Positions 47,774-55,764 of a stretch of DNA of 64,000 nt are shown piece after piece. How positions within the stretch are numbered: the first letter of the stretch is position 1; every line of letters begins with the position of its first letter. The stretch is from IMG/VR virus record IMGVR_UViG_3300044522_000126, positions 1 through 64,000 of that record. One strand, written 5' to 3'. A model generated the notes under the pieces. It was not told where the DNA came from. It did not search any database and saw only the letters and a list, made by a program, of their open reading frames with translations. The DNA comes from a virus. Position numbers and translations under genes: made by a program.

Positions 47774-49995
47774 TTATTATATATTTTTGATGAAGAACCA
47801 GTATTATCGTATTTTTTTATTCCTAAATTATAAGTCTGCCTGATTAAAGGAGCAGAAGGAGCATATCTATTTTTATTACAAGCCATTATAGCTAATCCTG
47901 AACTAATAGAAGCATCAAATTTTGTTCTATCATTTATATTAAATCTAGCCCAATCATTTAAAGTTCTATTAAAGTACATGTCACCATAACCTTGTTCAGT
48001 CATTCCAACATATTCTTCTATGTATGATTCTATAGCAGCGGCGTGCGCTTGTTTTATATCTTCACTAGAGTTTGGTATTCCACCAATGTCTCTTTCTGTT
48101 ATTGACAACTTGTTCCAAACTTTATCAGGTCGATTCATAGAGTAACCTCTATAACCTCTTCTTTTAAAATGGAACAATAGTCTTGGTTTATTATTTTCCG
48201 CCAATATAGGCATTCCATAAAAGATACAGGCCATTAATACATCTTCAAAAAATATCTCAGCCGTCTGAGGTCTTGCAATATATTCTAAGAAAAAAGTATT
48301 AGGTGGAACGTCTTCCATAGAAAACTTAGTTAAACCACTTAAAGCTCCATTAGAACCTTTACCATCAACTGTTCCAGATATATCGTATGGATCACAACCA
48401 AAAGCCCCACAATGTTCATTACCTGGATATTTTACACCATTCTTAATTATAATGTGGTTTTGTAAGTGATGAGGTGGAACCCATGAAACTATAAATCTAC
48501 CGTCTTTATTAGGGTGAAATATAACTCTAGTATCTTGTATACCATTCTCCCATTGAAAACTTCCTTTTGTTAATATACTTGTGTTTCTTAAGTCTTCGTT
48601 GTAATCTATTTGTTCATATATTTTAGTAAGGTTAAACAAAGATTGTTTTGCCTCGTCTCTAAAAGCGTGTTGTTCTGTTCTTGGAAACTGACGATAGTAT
48701 TCATTTAAACTGTCTTGATCTAGTTTTAAACCGTCTACTTCGTTTTGCCAATGTTCTATAACTCCATATTCAATCCAATTACCATCAACTCCTTTTATAG
48801 CGTTTTTAGGTGTATCGAATACTGGTATTCCATAAGTATCTATAAAACCTTCGTATGACCATTCCATTGGAATAAATAATCCATAAAGCCCAGAACTAGT
48901 CTGTCCATTTAAATTTCGTTTAGTAACATCTGAATTATAATAAAGTTTTTTAAAGTTTTCACCTCCTTTATCTAAAGCATTCGACGTTGAACCCATCATA
49001 CATTTACCAATAACTCTACTACCTAACCTAAGAGTTGTTTTAGTAACTCGCCAGTTGTTTAATATGTTATCTGGTCTTTCCCACTTACCACTCTCATCAT
49101 GTACTAAAAGTTTTAACTTTTCACCATCATAGGAGTTGTCTCCAGTATTTTTCCAGTCGATCGTTGTATCAAGTCCTTCTAATTCCTCTAATCTTTCGTT
49201 AGAATCTAATTTTCGTCTTGTTAGTTTCGATGCTGGAATCCTATAAGCTAGTTCTGTTTTAGGTCTATCCATACCATCTTGGATAGGTTTAAAAAAGAAA
49301 GGATAATTAATTGATATTGGTACAACTTTGTCAGTAAACATCTTCTTAGCATCTGCTCCAGATTTAGATAATATACCAAACCTTGAGTCGCTAGATATTG
49401 TAGCTAAGTTTACTAATTCTGCAGATGACATAAATGAAAATCCAGAACGTCTATTTTTTAAATAACACATTCCATAACATCTAGGATCTGCCTTACATGC
49501 TTCCCAAAAAATAAAGAATAATCTATTTGATTCTCTAAAATCAGGTGCTCCAACGTCGATCTTACTCCATTGAAGATACATGTAATGTGTACCTGTTATA
49601 TATGTTGGTTTACCATTATTATAAAAGAATAAACCTTCTTCTCTATATTTAAACTCGTTGTCGATATAATCATACCAACGGTCCTTAAAAGTATCTGTCT
49701 GTTTATTCCAGTCAAAGGTACTTTTAATCTTACTTAATTCTTTTGGGAAATCCATTTGTTCCCAATATTGTTCTTCTTTATTCTTAGATCTTAAGTATGG
49801 ATTCTCAACTAATGGTAAAGCTATTTTTAAGTCTTGGATTTCAAGTATCTCACCAATCTTTCCAGTCTTACTAATAACAACCATATCATGGTCTTTATTA
49901 TATCCATATTTCCATTTATTAAGGCGATTATTTTGTTTTATAACACTAGATTTAACGTAATCTGGCACTATTTTGTATAGAGTTTGTTCGTACAT
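47770..49995 (-). CDS. Terminase large subunit (741 aa)
   Basis: The protein pumps DNA into the head. The Walker A region is KNRRSGFS near residue 180, a deviant form known in crAss-like terminases, and Walker B is KLLVHDESGKW near 295. The C-terminal nuclease domain has FGCDPYDISGT near 535 as its first acidic motif and later IKQAHAAAIESY helices. It overlaps the portal by four bases and the small terminase by one. Confidence 0.9.
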   Translation of the reverse strand: MYEQTLYKIVPDYVKSSVIKQNNRLNKWKYGYNKDHDMVVISKTGKIGEILEIQDLKIALPLVENPYLRSKNKEEQYWEQMDFPKELSKIKSTFDWNKQTDTFKDRWYDYIDNEFKYREEGLFFYNNGKPTYITGTHYMYLQWSKIDVGAPDFRESNRLFFIFWEACKADPRCYGMCYLKNRRSGFSFMSSAELVNLATISSDSRFGILSKSGADAKKMFTDKVVPISINYPFFFKPIQDGMDRPKTELAYRIPASKLTRRKLDSNERLEELEGLDTTIDWKNTGDNSYDGEKLKLLVHDESGKWERPDNILNNWRVTKTTLRLGSRVIGKCMMGSTSNALDKGGENFKKLYYNSDVTKRNLNGQTSSGLYGLFIPMEWSYEGFIDTYGIPVFDTPKNAIKGVDGNWIEYGVIEHWQNEVDGLKLDQDSLNEYYRQFPRTEQHAFRDEAKQSLFNLTKIYEQIDYNEDLRNTSILTKGSFQWENGIQDTRVIFHPNKDGRFIVSWVPPHHLQNHIIIKNGVKYPGNEHCGAFGCDPYDISGTVDGKGSNGALSGLTKFSMEDVPPNTFFLEYIARPQTAEIFFEDVLMACIFYGMPILAENNKPRLLFHFKRRGYRGYSMNRPDKVWNKLSITERDIGGIPNSSEDIKQAHAAAIESYIEEYVGMTEQGYGDMYFNRTLNDWARFNINDRTKFDASISSGLAIMACNKNRYAPSAPLIRQTYNLGIKKYDNTGSSSKIYNK

Positions 49996-50270
49996 TACTT
50001 AGATCTCCCTTCTGCAAAACCTTTAAACACTTTAACCTCTATCTCTTTATCACCTTCAATTAGTAATTTTTCCTCTTCTTCAATTCTACTTAGAATTTCA
50101 AACGCGTCAAATATAGCTAACTTTTTAGTAGCAGCAGCGTTTTTTAACTTATCAGCTGACAAATCGTCCTCTCCGTTGTTTAAAATAGCTTCTTCAGCTA
50201 CCTTAATTAATTCAAGTACTGCTTTGTGTCCAGCTAGGATTATATTCTGCTTCGTTTCCTTTATATTCAT
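49995..50270 (-). CDS. Putative terminase small subunit (91 aa)
   Basis: A short acidic helical protein (NIKETKQNIILAGHKAVLEL, later AIFDAFEILSRIEEEEKLL) encoded directly upstream of the large terminase with a one-base overlap. Small terminases are helical DNA-binding oligomers, but no clear helix-turn-helix is seen, so the call rests on position. It overlaps the GroES-like gene end by 59 bases. Confidence 0.55.
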   Translation of the reverse strand: MNIKETKQNIILAGHKAVLELIKVAEEAILNNGEDDLSADKLKNAAATKKLAIFDAFEILSRIEEEEKLLIEGDKEIEVKVFKGFAEGRSK

Positions 50271-50835
50271 ATTTAATTACAATATCATTAGATTTCATAC
50301 AATAAAGTCTTTGCCCATCAATAACAAAGTCAAATTCTCCATCAGGAGTATAACCAACAAGGTCTCCCTCGTGTATTTTAAGTGCTTCTAAAGAACTATT
50401 TCCGTATTTTAATATACCAATAAGTTCTTGTTCTTTATTTATCTTTAAATAACTAGTATTTTTAAGTGGTTTTATAAAACATCTGTTACCAAATGACTCC
50501 CACCTACCACTGTCACTGTCATTATTTTTATATAAATAAATTTGATCTATATCACAAAAATAAAGATTATCCATAAAGAATGCTCTACTATTTTTTTGAT
50601 TACCTTTTATGTCATAAAACCTTCTGAATACATTGTGGTGAATTACTACTATATCTCCTACTTTTATATTAGTAGAATAAGCCAATGGTACTGCAACCAC
50701 TTCTGCTAAGTTGTTTACAGACTTGAAACTTTCTATTCTAGTATTTAATATAAGTTCTTTACCATCTACTTTAATTTTATTATTGTATCTTTCACCTAAT
50801 GGTTTTACAATAAAATTGAACACACTAGTCATCAA
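50212..50835 (-). CDS. GroES-like beta-barrel protein (207 aa)
   Basis: The N-terminus FNFIVKPLGERYNNKIKVDG and the segment STNIKVGDIVVIHHNVFRRF (quoted in part) have the co-chaperonin layout of a beta barrel with a conserved G-D-x-V-x-x-H strand, extended to twice the usual length. Related phage proteins are annotated as co-chaperonin GroES. It lies in the head operon next to the terminase, so it may work on capsid folding with GroEL, or be a diverged structural use of the fold. Confidence 0.65.
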   Translation of the reverse strand: MMTSVFNFIVKPLGERYNNKIKVDGKELILNTRIESFKSVNNLAEVVAVPLAYSTNIKVGDIVVIHHNVFRRFYDIKGNQKNSRAFFMDNLYFCDIDQIYLYKNNDSDSGRWESFGNRCFIKPLKNTSYLKINKEQELIGILKYGNSSLEALKIHEGDLVGYTPDGEFDFVIDGQRLYCMKSNDIVIKYEYKGNEAEYNPSWTQSST

Positions 50836-51059
50836 TACTCTAAATCATATTCTACTGATATAGCCATGTTAGAATTAAACTTCTTCCAAGGCATTACTTC
50901 GTCTCCCTTTTTTATATATATAAAATAAGAAGAGTCTTTTGAATCTAATAGTATATGAGTTATCTCGTGACCTCCGTATACAGACTGACCAATAGAATAA
51001 TGCATTGCTTCATTCTTATAGTCAGATCCAATGCTTATCTTGCGAATAACCGAACTCAT
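50832..51059 (-). CDS. 75-aa conserved phage protein
   Basis: The sequence VIRKISIGSDYKNEAMHYSI and VYGGHEITHILLD is known to me from small proteins near head genes of many phages, of unknown role. It is beta-rich. It overlaps the next gene by four bases. Confidence 0.68.
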   Translation of the reverse strand: MSSVIRKISIGSDYKNEAMHYSIGQSVYGGHEITHILLDSKDSSYFIYIKKGDEVMPWKKFNSNMAISVEYDLEY

Positions 51060-51307
51060 TATTCTACAACTGGTTTTTCAATTTCAGTATATGAACCGTC
51101 CTCTAAATTAATATTGATTGCTCCATATTCTGCTTCTAGTTCTGCTTTAAATTCCTCAATTGATTTATTTAAGTCTGCTAATTGATGTAAGAACCCGTGT
51201 TTTTGAGATTCTAATACTCCAATGTTTGATAGAATAGCCGACAAATCTTTTTGTCCTGCTACAATTTTCCCTAATTGTTCTGCTGTAATCTGTTTTGTAA
51301 TTTCCAT
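51059..51307 (-). CDS. 82-aa coiled-coil protein
   Basis: An amphipathic coiled coil occupies residues 5-60 (LEKSIEEFKAELEAE-like heptads, here LNKSIEEFKAELEAE), ending in a beta-type acidic tail. Such small proteins lie in many head operons; the function is unknown. Confidence 0.65.
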   Translation of the reverse strand: MEITKQITAEQLGKIVAGQKDLSAILSNIGVLESQKHGFLHQLADLNKSIEEFKAELEAEYGAININLEDGSYTEIEKPVVE

Positions 51308-51350
51308 TTTTATTTAATTTAATTGTTTATTTGTTTTTTTATTCCACCGC

Positions 51351-51425
51351 TTACAGAGTAGGTGGCGGCGGTGGATTAGTATTACCTCCGCCCCAACCTA
51401 TTCCAATACCTATGCCCCAACCCAT
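51351..51425 (-). CDS. 24-aa Gly/Trp-rich micro-protein
   Basis: The start shares one base with the stop of the upstream gene (TAATG), a strong sign of translational coupling. The peptide begins MGWGIGIGIGWGGG and ends in a Pro run. Gly-Ile alternation with Trp suggests insertion in membrane or packing in a virion. I know similar tiny G-I-G-I peptides from other phages but no function. Confidence 0.6.
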   Translation of the reverse strand: MGWGIGIGIGWGGGNTNPPPPPTL

Positions 51426-51736
51426 TAGTAAAGTGCTACTATGTTGGCGCAGGTTGTATCAATACTATCCCCATCAGAACCCCACACAGCGCTTACTATA
51501 ACAGGAAAAAACGTACCATCCGGTATATTATAAAAAATAGTATATCCACTTCCTGGATCGCTATTATATAAAGTTGTATTTCCGCCTACCACTCTACAAA
51601 CCAAAGTACCGCCTGTGCCAATGTATAAGGCTGCTGAGTTTAAATTAGTAACTGAAGCAACCTCGTCTGGCCCTACTCCAATTGTAACAGCATTTGCTCT
51701 TGTTCCAAAGTCTGGTTGATTACCGTATTGTCCCAT
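51425..51736 (-). CDS. Small beta-rich virion-type protein (103 aa)
   Basis: The protein is Gly/Thr/Asn-rich with VTIGVGPDEVASVTNLNSAA and LYIGTGGTLVCRVVGG, typical of small trimeric decoration or fibre-head domains. Pro, Gly and Thr content is like neighbouring virion genes. It is coupled to the downstream micro-protein. Confidence 0.65.
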   Translation of the reverse strand: MGQYGNQPDFGTRANAVTIGVGPDEVASVTNLNSAALYIGTGGTLVCRVVGGNTTLYNSDPGSGYTIFYNIPDGTFFPVIVSAVWGSDGDSIDTTCANIVALY

Positions 51737-51739
51737 AAT

Positions 51740-51988
51740 TTATTTTTTAAATATTCTATTGTATATTTTGTTTTTATTTTTTGTTCCAGGTTTAAATTCT
51801 AAAACGGTATTCCCTGGAAAACTATAATCTTCCCCTGGGTGCATTTCTTTTTTATTACCTAAATTATCAATTCCCAAAACGGGAAATTCAACATCTTTCA
51901 TTGTGATATCCCCACTAGGTATTACATTATAAGGTCTATCTTTGTCAGGACTATTTTTTTTATAACCCGTTGTTGATAGATTTTTCAT
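51740..51988 (-). CDS. 82-aa virion-type protein
   Basis: I use the Met at 51988 (MKNLSTTGYKKNSPDKD), because a Met 18 bases earlier lies inside the upstream gene. The motif PSGDITMKDVEFPVLGIDNL and HPGEDYSFPG recurs in small proteins of Cellulophaga-type phages. It is likely a minor capsid or decoration protein. Confidence 0.65.
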   Translation of the reverse strand: MKNLSTTGYKKNSPDKDRPYNVIPSGDITMKDVEFPVLGIDNLGNKKEMHPGEDYSFPGNTVLEFKPGTKNKNKIYNRIFKK

Positions 51989-51989
51989 T

Positions 51990-52505
51990 TTATTTTTTAA
52001 CAGCAATTGCTTTACGTAATTTAATCAAAGTGTCTTTGTCTCTAGCATCTGCGTTTTCAGGGGATTTTGCTCCACCAGTGATGTTATATTGGGCAGCGTT
52101 TTTGTTTCTAGAATTCATAGTACTAGTACTGTCTGCTTTATATTCCTTGTACAATTTTTCATTTGATTCTTTAAACAAACCAGCGCCAGATTCTTTAACT
52201 GTTTTACCACCAGAAATTATAGAAGCTCTACTTCTACTTCCACCTCCTTTTTGACCCTCACCTGGTCTAAATGTTTTTTCATACGGTTTTGCGGTAGCTG
52301 CTCCAGACGCTACATCCACATTTATGCCTTCAATACTAGCTATTGCATTAGAGTAATTTTTACCTCCTTTTTTTCTAGCATCTGCCATTGTTTTCTTACC
52401 TTTGTCGTATTCGCTAGTAAGTTCAATTTCTTGTTTAAAAGGTGTCGGAATTCCATGTCCTGTTTTAGAGTTGTTACCTCTTCCTGGTGATTGTGTGTAT
52501 GCCAT
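51990..52505 (-). CDS. Basic Gly/Lys-rich protein (171 aa)
   Basis: The N-terminus AYTQSPGRGNNSKTGHGIPT and the body rich in Gly, Lys, Ser and Asn suggest a disordered nucleic-acid-binding virion protein. Similar N-terminal SPGRGN motifs occur in other phage minor proteins. Net charge is positive. Confidence 0.65.
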   Translation of the reverse strand: MAYTQSPGRGNNSKTGHGIPTPFKQEIELTSEYDKGKKTMADARKKGGKNYSNAIASIEGINVDVASGAATAKPYEKTFRPGEGQKGGGSRSRASIISGGKTVKESGAGLFKESNEKLYKEYKADSTSTMNSRNKNAAQYNITGGAKSPENADARDKDTLIKLRKAIAVKK

Positions 52506-52515
52506 TTTATTTTTT

Positions 52516-52872
52516 TTAGTTGTTTAAAATTCTTTTGTATATTATTTGTCCCGAAATATTAGCCACGTAATCTGCTACCATAGTATCTTCATCTATTATT
52601 ATAAATTTAGCTAAAGATTCCCAATCGTTTTGTTCGTGTAACATTTTTAAGTATAGATTTCTATTAGTTAATTCATATCCTAATATTTTAAAATCGTTTC
52701 CAGTTAAATAAGAAAAAGACTTTATATTTAAATACCGTTTTTCTTTTATAGAAAATTCTATTTCAACCGTGTCTGATTTCCATTTTCCTACTAAGAAGTT
52801 TTTAGACATCTTCTGAGCGTTGATATTAAAACTAAATAATACTACCACGATAATTAAAAATACTTTTTTCAT
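52516..52872 (-). CDS. Secreted protein with Bacteroidetes-type signal peptide (118 aa)
   Basis: Residues 1-19 (MKKVFLIIVVVLFSFNINA followed by Q) are a clear Sec signal peptide with flavobacterial-looking cleavage. The mature part is a small beta-rich domain (KWKSDTVEIEFSIKEKRYLN) without known motif; a lipocalin-like barrel is possible. A periplasmic protein in the capsid gene row is unusual. It may be a moron-type gene affecting the infected cell envelope. Confidence 0.7.
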   Translation of the reverse strand: MKKVFLIIVVVLFSFNINAQKMSKNFLVGKWKSDTVEIEFSIKEKRYLNIKSFSYLTGNDFKILGYELTNRNLYLKMLHEQNDWESLAKFIIIDEDTMVADYVANISGQIIYKRILNN

Positions 52873-52915
52873 AATTAAATAAGATTAGAGTTATATACCT
52901 ATAATATTACATGTA

Positions 52916-53251
52916 TTATTTAACTTTAACACTTTTACCTTGTTTAGAATATGCTTCTTTTTCCCAAGGAAGATTTTTAGCGCCTTCTTTCATACTGGCG
53001 CGAGAGTATTTTTTACCTCTCCAAAATACATGTGTGTCAGAATAATCTAAATCGCCACGTTTCATTTGGTCAATATGAACCATTTCGTGTTCTATTGTTT
53101 TGTTTTTCTTTAATTCTAATGGAGATACGTTTTTATTAACTAGTATAGTTCCATTTGATTGAGCCATACCTAATACATTGTCGTCCATGTCCGTACTATA
53201 AATAGGTGTATTGTCCGTTGAATAAGGTGGACCTGTCATTGTAAATGCCAT
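52916..53251 (-). CDS. Small HExxH metallopeptidase-like protein (111 aa)
   Basis: The protein carries TIEHEMVHIDQM, an H-E-x-x-H zinc-protease motif, and a second GDLDYSDTHVFWRGK part. Small phage proteins with this motif occur in head operons of Cellulophaga-type phages. It may process virion proteins or hold zinc structurally. A third zinc ligand is not obvious. Confidence 0.7.
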   Translation of the reverse strand: MAFTMTGPPYSTDNTPIYSTDMDDNVLGMAQSNGTILVNKNVSPLELKKNKTIEHEMVHIDQMKRGDLDYSDTHVFWRGKKYSRASMKEGAKNLPWEKEAYSKQGKSVKVK

Positions 53252-53275
53252 TTGTATACGGTTTAAATTATTAAT

Positions 53276-53301
53276 TCCCCTACAAATTACTTCATAGGGG
53301 A
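53276..53301 (-). terminator. Terminator after the 89-aa beta protein
   Basis: TCCCCTA/TAGGGGA perfect 7-bp stem on the minus strand around 12 bases, followed by AT-rich sequence. Confidence 0.72.
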
Positions 53302-53315
53302 TTTAAAATAAATAA

Positions 53316-53585
53316 TTATGCTATTGCGATACCTGTAACTGTAACTCCTGTAGGAATTGCTACTGGTATTAAAAGAGGACCATTAACAGCGATGATAGCT
53401 TTATTGATCGCATTGTAAAGATTAGTAGTAGTCGCTCCTGCAACTGTCAAAGTAAACTTTTTAGGTCCTGAATAAATTTCAATAGAAGTAGCGCTAACGT
53501 AATGTACATAAGTAAGTAAGTCTGTAGCGAACTGTAAAATTGGTGTTCCTGTAATTGTTGTTGCAATCGAGATGAATTTTGCCAT
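53316..53585 (-). CDS. Small abundant-type virion protein (89 aa)
   Basis: The protein is rich in Thr, Ala, Ile and Val, uncharged and beta-type (KFTLTVAGATTTNLYNAINK). Like the major capsid gene it has a dedicated terminator, a clean A-rich leader and frequent codons, which suggests high expression. A capsid decoration protein is the most likely role. Confidence 0.65.
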   Translation of the reverse strand: MAKFISIATTITGTPILQFATDLLTYVHYVSATSIEIYSGPKKFTLTVAGATTTNLYNAINKAIIAVNGPLLIPVAIPTGVTVTGIAIA

Positions 53586-53630
53586 TTTGTTTTTTTTTGT
53601 TTTTAGTTGTTTATTTATAAATATGTTATA

Positions 53631-53900
53631 TTAACATTTTTTCATTTTAGTTGGAGAATTCTTTTTTTCTCTCATCGCACTATCTATTGTAGATTTAGCT
53701 TGACGTAAAGGACTTTTTTCTTTAACCATTTTAACAGGTGAATCAACTTTTTTTCCTTTCATTTCTTTGTCTACCTTCTTTCTAGTAGAACTTCCTGGCA
53801 TACCAATCATATCACTTTTGTAAGAAACATCTTTCTTAGTCAATGGAGCTGACTTTTTCTGAAGCACAGGTGACGTTTGTTTTTTATCTAATTTTTTCAT
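53631..53900 (-). CDS. Lys-rich protein with SPxK repeats (89 aa)
   Basis: The protein is very basic. It repeats Ser-Pro-x-Lys/Arg-type units (TSPVLQKK, DSPVKM, KSPLRQ, NSPTKM). Such motifs bind the DNA minor groove in histone H1 and some sperm proteins. Here they may bind packaged DNA or be exposed virion peptides. No other motif is seen. Confidence 0.68.
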   Translation of the reverse strand: MKKLDKKQTSPVLQKKSAPLTKKDVSYKSDMIGMPGSSTRKKVDKEMKGKKVDSPVKMVKEKSPLRQAKSTIDSAMREKKNSPTKMKKC

Positions 53901-53905
53901 GTTTA

Positions 53906-54334
53906 TTAGTTTATTGTTGCTGTTGGTGTTTTTTTCTTTTTTTCTTCTTCGTAAGTTTTAATTCTACCGCTAATATTCTCTTTTCTTTTATCTATTCTTT
54001 TTAATCGTTTATCTATTGTAGCATTTCTACCAGTTACGTCTTTCATAGAAGTATTACCAGCTCTTTCGTCTTTTAGTTTTTTCTCTCTACCTTCTAAACG
54101 TTCTTTAGTTTTAACATCTTGTTTGTTATTACTTTCTGGCGTTTTAGAGGCTAATGCAGCACCTACTGTTTCTGCAAAAGATGACAACGTAGCGTTTGTA
54201 ACATCAGCATTATAATCCGCCTTTCCAGTATATCCACCAGATTCATAAGCACCACCTTCTCCACCTTGATCAACTATACTTCTTTGTAGATGAAAAGGAG
54301 AGTTAGTATTTCTATTTACTAAGTTTAAAGACAT
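53906..54334 (-). CDS. Basic disordered virion-type protein (142 aa)
   Basis: An N-terminal SLNLVNRNTNSPFHLQ segment with an SPF motif is followed by a Gly-rich stretch and a long Lys/Arg-Glu charged helical region (ERLEGREKKLKDERAG). It fits the row of small basic proteins around it. The function is unknown. Confidence 0.62.
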   Translation of the reverse strand: MSLNLVNRNTNSPFHLQRSIVDQGGEGGAYESGGYTGKADYNADVTNATLSSFAETVGAALASKTPESNNKQDVKTKERLEGREKKLKDERAGNTSMKDVTGRNATIDKRLKRIDKRKENISGRIKTYEEEKKKKTPTATIN

Positions 54335-54338
54335 AATA

Positions 54339-54557
54339 TTAAAATTTACCTTTTGCTTTTTGTGTTATAGGTCCAGAAGAATAACTTGGTTTGTCATTGT
54401 TAAAAACAATACCACTTATTCCGTTACTAGATCCTTTACCTTTTGGAAGACCTGTAGAATCGTACGGTCCGTTCCATAGAGCATTTGCTCCTACTCCAGA
54501 AGTTTTAGCTTCTCTATCGTGAATACTTCTTGGGTGTTTTTTTGTGTTTAAATTCAT
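54339..54557 (-). CDS. Small basic Gly/Ser-rich protein (72 aa)
   Basis: A basic N-terminus (NTKKHPRSIHDREAKTSG) is followed by Gly/Asn/Pro loops and a KAKGKF end. Disordered in appearance. It belongs to the same group of minor virion-type proteins. Confidence 0.6.
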   Translation of the reverse strand: MNLNTKKHPRSIHDREAKTSGVGANALWNGPYDSTGLPKGKGSSNGISGIVFNNDKPSYSSGPITQKAKGKF

Positions 54558-54561
54558 AATT

Positions 54562-55059
54562 TTAAATATTTGATAAGTCGTAAGTAGGTGTTATTTGTTG
54601 TGTGACATCCTCAGGAGGAGGTATAGGTGAAGTATTCATAGGAACACCAGTCGCTGCCATATCGTTCTGAATTGCTGCTGGCATGCCAGGATTAGTTGGA
54701 TCAACTTGCATTGCTAAGTTAGGATCCATTGTTTGAGCAAAAGGAGACTGAACAGTTCTTGTAAAAGTACCTGGGTTTACTTGTCCATATAAATTAGCAA
54801 TAGTACCTGGATTTGAAAAAGCTTTTGGATTTATTGGATTAACCGTTCTTGGCATTACATTTTTTACCTCATTATTTATCAAAGAACCTCCAAATCCAGA
54901 AAGATTTGAGGTAACACCTGTTGTGCCTCTCATAGTTTGTTGACTTGGAAGATTGTTAGACTGTGCTAGTTTGTTTTGGGCTTGTAGAGCTTTTGCTTTT
55001 GCCATCCCCATCATTCCCATTTGGTTTACTACGCTACTTGTTGAATTAAAAAATCCCAT
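54562..55059 (-). CDS. Pro/Gln/Asn-rich virion-type protein (165 aa)
   Basis: I use Met at 55059 (MGFFNSTSSVVNQMGMMGM), as an upstream Met at 55089 lies deep in the previous gene. The middle and C-terminus are rich in Asn, Pro and Gln (DPNLAMQVDPTNPGMPAAI), typical of flexible minor structural proteins. It overlaps the winged-helix gene end by 14 bases. Confidence 0.62.
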   Translation of the reverse strand: MGFFNSTSSVVNQMGMMGMAKAKALQAQNKLAQSNNLPSQQTMRGTTGVTSNLSGFGGSLINNEVKNVMPRTVNPINPKAFSNPGTIANLYGQVNPGTFTRTVQSPFAQTMDPNLAMQVDPTNPGMPAAIQNDMAATGVPMNTSPIPPPEDVTQQITPTYDLSNI

Positions 55060-55504
55060 AATTATTTCTTGTTTTATCTTTATTAACATTGTCTATAGCT
55101 GTTATAGCTACAGTATCCATATACGTTTTACCATTCATAATAATATTTCTATGACTTGTTGGTATGTCTTCTTTTCCTAACATAATTCGATACATTTTAC
55201 TTATTAGTTGTTTGCACTTAAATGAAACTTTATATATGTTATATTTTTGAGTTGTATGATTTCTTTCTCTCCAAATCGTTATCCAACCTTGTTTCAACAA
55301 ATCGTTCCAGCGTCTATTGTTCCAACTATATGCGTATGTACCTATTTTAAAATCTTGTTTTGTAAAAAAATCCATACAATCAAAATAGATAAGAAGTTCT
55401 AAATCAGCGTCTGTTAAATTATTATTTCTACACGCCCATCTTCTTATTATTCTATAATGTTTTAGTAATCCAATCTCTTTAATATCAGTAGGTTCTAATC
55501 TCAT
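55046..55504 (-). CDS. Winged-helix-like protein (152 aa)
   Basis: The N-terminal 95 residues (LLKHYRIIRRWACRNNNLTD, then a DLLKQGWITIWRERN wing-like strand pair) look like a winged-helix DNA-binding domain. The C-terminal part IMLGKEDIPTSHRNIIMNGK and YMDTVAITAIDNVNKD is known from Bacteroidetes phage proteins near head genes. It lies between GroES and the small virion genes and overlaps GroES by one base. Confidence 0.65.
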   Translation of the reverse strand: MRLEPTDIKEIGLLKHYRIIRRWACRNNNLTDADLELLIYFDCMDFFTKQDFKIGTYAYSWNNRRWNDLLKQGWITIWRERNHTTQKYNIYKVSFKCKQLISKMYRIMLGKEDIPTSHRNIIMNGKTYMDTVAITAIDNVNKDKTRNNYGIF

Positions 55505-55764
55505 TATAAAACAACTACTACGTCTTGAATCTTTATAACATGATATGTTTCTTTACCAAGTTCTATTTTATGTCCAGCGTGTCTGTCATAGAATATCACG
55601 TCTCTTTCTTTGATACCAACTACGTTTTCTCCTATTGACATTACTTGCGCTTCTATATATCTAATATCTTCTCGTTGACTTTCAGCAAGCATTAATCCAC
55701 CTTTAGTTTTAGTGGTGCCTTCTTTTACTTTCTGTATGATTAAATTTATACCTACTGCTTTCAT
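55504..55764 (-). CDS. groES: Co-chaperonin GroES
   Basis: At 86 aa this is slightly shorter than bacterial GroES (about 97). It has the beta-barrel start GINLIIQKVKEG, a mobile loop TTKTKGGLMLAESQ with the Gly-Gly-Leu-x-Leu contact that docks into GroEL, and IKERDVIFYDRHAG (equivalent to GD-x-V strand). It caps the folding chamber and works with the adjacent GroEL gene. Confidence 0.87.
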   Translation of the reverse strand: MKAVGINLIIQKVKEGTTKTKGGLMLAESQREDIRYIEAQVMSIGENVVGIKERDVIFYDRHAGHKIELGKETYHVIKIQDVVVVL

